From an uncultured Muribaculaceae bacterium (GTDB taxonomy: Bacteria; Bacteroidota; Bacteroidia; Bacteroidales; Muribaculaceae), in assembly GCA_910588245.1 (NCBI GenBank), contig CAJUQP010000059.1:1-15746 (forward strand): 15,746 bases of DNA, in the 5' to 3' direction. Both the position numbers and the translations under genes were made by a program. Below, piece after piece: positions 13,161-15,746 of the stretch. Position 1 is the stretch's first letter. Every line of letters starts with the position of its first letter. The notes beneath the pieces are model-generated. The model was not told the DNA's origin, did not search any database, and saw only the letters and a list, made by a program, of their open reading frames with translations.

Positions 13161-15635
13161 ATGAAACACAAACCGATCTATTCGGCCATTCTCGGCGTCT
13201 CGGCACTGCTGTCTGTGCCTGCCATACTAACGGCGGGCGAGACCGTACCCTCGCAGGAGAAGACGGCCAATCCTTACGAGCTTGCCCAGCGTTTCGCCGG
13301 CTCCAAACTCCGTAACATGCTCTTCAGCACGACAGTCGACCCCCATTGGTTCAAGTCGGGCAACAAATTCTGGTATTCGTATAAGACCGGGGAGGGAACA
13401 CGCTGGTATGTGGTAGATCCTACGGCCCGCACCAAGAAGCCCCTTTTCGACCATGACCGTATGGCAGCCCAGCTCACGGAAATCGTGAAGGATCCATTCA
13501 TCGCCGCCTCCCTGCCGCTCAGCAATCTCGAGCCGGGCGACGACGGCCATACCTTTACTTTTGAGGTGACATCATCCCAGGATGCCAAACCCTACACCGG
13601 CGACGACGGCAAGGAGGTGAAACCTGAGAAAGGGGAGAAGGAGGTGTTCTATTTCTCCTACGACATGAACACAGGCCGTCTCACGCATCTCAAAGACAAG
13701 CATAAAGAGAAGAAGGAGCTCGACTGGGCCTCCGTCTCGCCCGACGGAAAGACCGTGGTCTACGCCAAAGACCTTGACCTTTACCGTATGAGCCGTGAGG
13801 ACTACGAGAAACTTAAGAAAAACGAGAAAGACTCCACCATCACCGAAATCCGCATCACCACCGACGGCGAGAAGGATTTCGGTTATGGACAGCCTTACAG
13901 CACTCTCAACACCGATACGCTCTGCAACGGCAAGCGCAAAGGGGTATGGGGGCTCTGGTCGCCTGATTCGCGTCATTTCGTCACCACTCTTGAAGACAAC
14001 CGTAAGGTGAAGGAGCTTTGGGTCATCAATTCCGTGGCCGAACCCCGTCCTACACTGGAGACCTACAAATATCAGATGCCCGGGGAGATGGAGGCCCCCG
14101 AGGAGCATCTCTATCTCTTCGACATGACCGACAACTCGCGCAAGGAGATCAAGACCGACCGCTTCAAGAACCAGACTCTCTCTCTGGCCAGGCGCCCCTA
14201 TCTCCATAAGCAGCGGCATATGTATGACGTGCCCGCCATATGGCTCGGCGATGACTCCCGTTTCTTCGTGACCCGTTCCAGCCGCGACCTGCACCGCATC
14301 GACATATGCTCCTATACGATAGGACAGGATTCGATAGTGCCGATCATCGAGGAGAGGATGAACACCTATCAGGAGGTGCGTCCGCTATCTGCCATAGGCA
14401 ACGGCAAGGAACTCGTGCAGTGGAGCGAACGCGATGGCTGGGCCCATCTTTATCTCTACGATGACAAGGGCAACATGAAGCGTAAACTCACCGACGGCCC
14501 CTGGCATGTGCACCAGATCTATAAGGTCGATGAGACGCGGCGCACCGTCTATTTCACAGCCATGGGGCGTGAGAAAGGGGAAAATCCCTATTACCAGCAT
14601 TTTTATTCCGTAAGCCTCGACGGCGGCCCTGTGAAACGCCTCGACAAGGGCACTTACTTCCATTCCCCGAGCATTGACGACGACGCCCGTTATTTCGTAG
14701 ACAATTACTCACGTGTCGACACCGTGCCCGAGACAGCTCTTTTCGACATCGCCGGCAATAAGGTGATGCCTCTCGAGCGAGCCGACTTCTCCCAGCTCCT
14801 GGCAAACGGCTACAAGTTCCCCGAGACATTCAAGGTGAAGGCAGCTGACGGCGTGACTGATCTTTACGGTGTGATGTACAAGCCTTTCGATTTTGACCCG
14901 AAGAAGTCGTATCCTATCATTGATTATGTCTATCCGGGTCCGCAGGTGGAGGCCACCAACTATCCCTACACGCGCATGTCGGTACGCACCGACCGTCTGG
15001 CTCAGGCCGGATTCGTGGTCATAACCGTCGGTAACCGCGGCGGCCATCCCGACCGCTCGAAATGGTATCACAACTACGGCTATGGCAATCTCCGCGACTA
15101 TGGCCTGGCCGACCAGAAGGCGGCTATAGAGCAGCTTGCCGCGCGCCATGACTATATCGACATCAATCGTGTGGGTATCCACGGTCATTCCGGGGGTGGT
15201 TTCATGTCGACGGCCGCCATGCTCAAGTATCCCGATTTCTTCAAGGTGGCTGTTTCGTGCGCCGGCAACCACGACAACCGTATCTACAACCGTTGGTGGA
15301 GCGAGACTCACCACGGCGTGAAGGAGAAGGTCACTGAGAAGGGTGACACCATCTTCGAGTATGAGATACGCACCAACCCCGAGATCGCCCGTAACCTGAA
15401 AGGACATCTCATGCTTGTGCACGGAGATATCGACAACAACGTACACCCGGGCAACTCCATCCGCGTGGCCAACGCCCTGATCAACGCCAACAAGCGTTTC
15501 GACTTCATGGTGCTCCCCACGCAGCGCCACTCATTCGGCAACATGGACGAGTATTTCTACTGGCGTCTGGTGGACTATTTCACCGATTATCTCATCAAGG
15601 GACGCGAGACCGAGGTCGACATACCCGCGAGATGA
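13161..15635 (+). CDS. Exported S9-family serine peptidase (dipeptidyl peptidase IV-like)
   Basis: An 824-aa prolyl-oligopeptidase-family enzyme predicted to remove dipeptides from peptide N-termini, typically after proline, in the periplasm. Residues 1 to about 25 are a signal peptide ending near LTAG. Residues about 40-550 form the beta-propeller typical of DPP IV-like proteins (WASVSPDGKTVVYAKD, GLWSPDSRHFVTTLEDN, SERDGWAHLYLYDD). The alpha/beta hydrolase domain (about 560-815) has the nucleophile S677 in GHSGGG, D758 in HGDIDNNVHPG and H790 in QRHSFG, the positions expected for the catalytic triad. Length is usual for Bacteroidales members. The paired glutamates that hold the substrate amino end in classical DPP IV could not be located with confidence, so the exact specificity (DPP IV or another S9 exopeptidase) is open. 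It follows the GH20 gene by 87 bp and is ended by a strong hairpin. Confidence 0.92.
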   Translation: MKHKPIYSAILGVSALLSVPAILTAGETVPSQEKTANPYELAQRFAGSKLRNMLFSTTVDPHWFKSGNKFWYSYKTGEGTRWYVVDPTARTKKPLFDHDRMAAQLTEIVKDPFIAASLPLSNLEPGDDGHTFTFEVTSSQDAKPYTGDDGKEVKPEKGEKEVFYFSYDMNTGRLTHLKDKHKEKKELDWASVSPDGKTVVYAKDLDLYRMSREDYEKLKKNEKDSTITEIRITTDGEKDFGYGQPYSTLNTDTLCNGKRKGVWGLWSPDSRHFVTTLEDNRKVKELWVINSVAEPRPTLETYKYQMPGEMEAPEEHLYLFDMTDNSRKEIKTDRFKNQTLSLARRPYLHKQRHMYDVPAIWLGDDSRFFVTRSSRDLHRIDICSYTIGQDSIVPIIEERMNTYQEVRPLSAIGNGKELVQWSERDGWAHLYLYDDKGNMKRKLTDGPWHVHQIYKVDETRRTVYFTAMGREKGENPYYQHFYSVSLDGGPVKRLDKGTYFHSPSIDDDARYFVDNYSRVDTVPETALFDIAGNKVMPLERADFSQLLANGYKFPETFKVKAADGVTDLYGVMYKPFDFDPKKSYPIIDYVYPGPQVEATNYPYTRMSVRTDRLAQAGFVVITVGNRGGHPDRSKWYHNYGYGNLRDYGLADQKAAIEQLAARHDYIDINRVGIHGHSGGGFMSTAAMLKYPDFFKVAVSCAGNHDNRIYNRWWSETHHGVKEKVTEKGDTIFEYEIRTNPEIARNLKGHLMLVHGDIDNNVHPGNSIRVANALINANKRFDFMVLPTQRHSFGNMDEYFYWRLVDYFTDYLIKGRETEVDIPAR

Positions 15636-15691
15636 ATATGATCGCCGCCTGGGAGTGGGCGGAAAAGAGAGATTAAGACAATATGAAACAA

Positions 15692-15737
15692 AGGAGGGTG
15701 TATCAAAATTCAGTTTTTGGTACACCCTCCAATTTTT
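15692..15737 (+). terminator. Terminator hairpin after the S9 peptidase gene
   Basis: GGAGGGTGTA (15693-15702) and TACACCCTCC (15721-15730) form a perfect 10-bp stem. It can extend inwards by six more pairs (TCAAAA with TTTTGG, one G-U) to a 6-nt loop and is followed by AATTTTT. It lies 57 bp past the stop codon. The shape would also work on the opposite strand. Confidence 0.8.
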
Positions 15738-15746
15738 AAGCCGCCT

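Noticed and set aside
13572..14294. 240-aa minus-strand frame opposite the S9 peptidase
   Set aside because: Antisense to the beta-propeller of a complete peptidase, without a domain or upstream signal.
1..15746. Same 9 bases (AAGCCGCCT) near both ends, suggesting a circular molecule
   Set aside because: A 9-bp match is too short to be an assembly overlap, the first copy starts at base 3 rather than 1, and the gene content is chromosomal.

Overview
The window looks like chromosomal DNA from a gut-type Bacteroidales bacterium, most like the Muribaculaceae group. This is inferred from moderately high G+C genes, AT-rich gaps that carry TAnnTTTG-type -7 promoter elements, few Shine-Dalgarno sequences, and protein families typical of that order (C39-peptidase ABC exporter, GH20 hexosaminidase with signal peptide, S9 dipeptidyl peptidase). 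No phage, plasmid, CRISPR, tRNA or rRNA genes were seen.

Layout. (1) 1-2477, plus strand: the last 17 codons of an upstream gene overlap (TAATG) a complete peptidase-containing ABC exporter. This is followed 9 bp later by a 67-codon gene that looks like only the N-terminal anchor of an HlyD-type membrane fusion protein. A very long perfect hairpin (2560-2616) closes this unit and separates it from the convergent next block. (2) 2639-9529, minus strand: ychF (ribosome-associated ATPase), mutS (mismatch repair), mgtE (Mg2+ channel) and a pyruvoyl decarboxylase of the phosphatidylserine decarboxylase family. They read in the order decarboxylase, mgtE, mutS, ychF. The decarboxylase is cut off from mgtE by a strong intrinsic terminator. 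Between mgtE and mutS lies a 323-bp gap built almost wholly from heptanucleotide repeats. (3) 9749-10462, minus strand: a single-pass membrane protein with an Ala-rich periplasmic stalk and a C-terminal Cpl-7 (CW_7)-like cell-wall-binding motif. (4) 10803-15635, plus strand: two exported hydrolases, a GH20 beta-N-acetylhexosaminidase with a fresh-looking 18-bp internal duplication and an S9 (DPP IV-like) serine peptidase, ended by a strong terminator hairpin.

The most unusual DNA is the 6564-6821 repeat region. It contains 21 uninterrupted copies of TTSACTC (S = G or C) with a 28-bp higher-order pattern, flanked by two further heptamer families (TGCATAA and CCTTTAC), all immediately upstream of mutS. 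Other points worth checking are the exporter that appears to have lost most of its fusion protein, the PSD-family enzyme whose substrate is unclear, and the CW_7-like envelope protein.

All calls rest on reading the sequence and remembered family motifs. No database search was possible.
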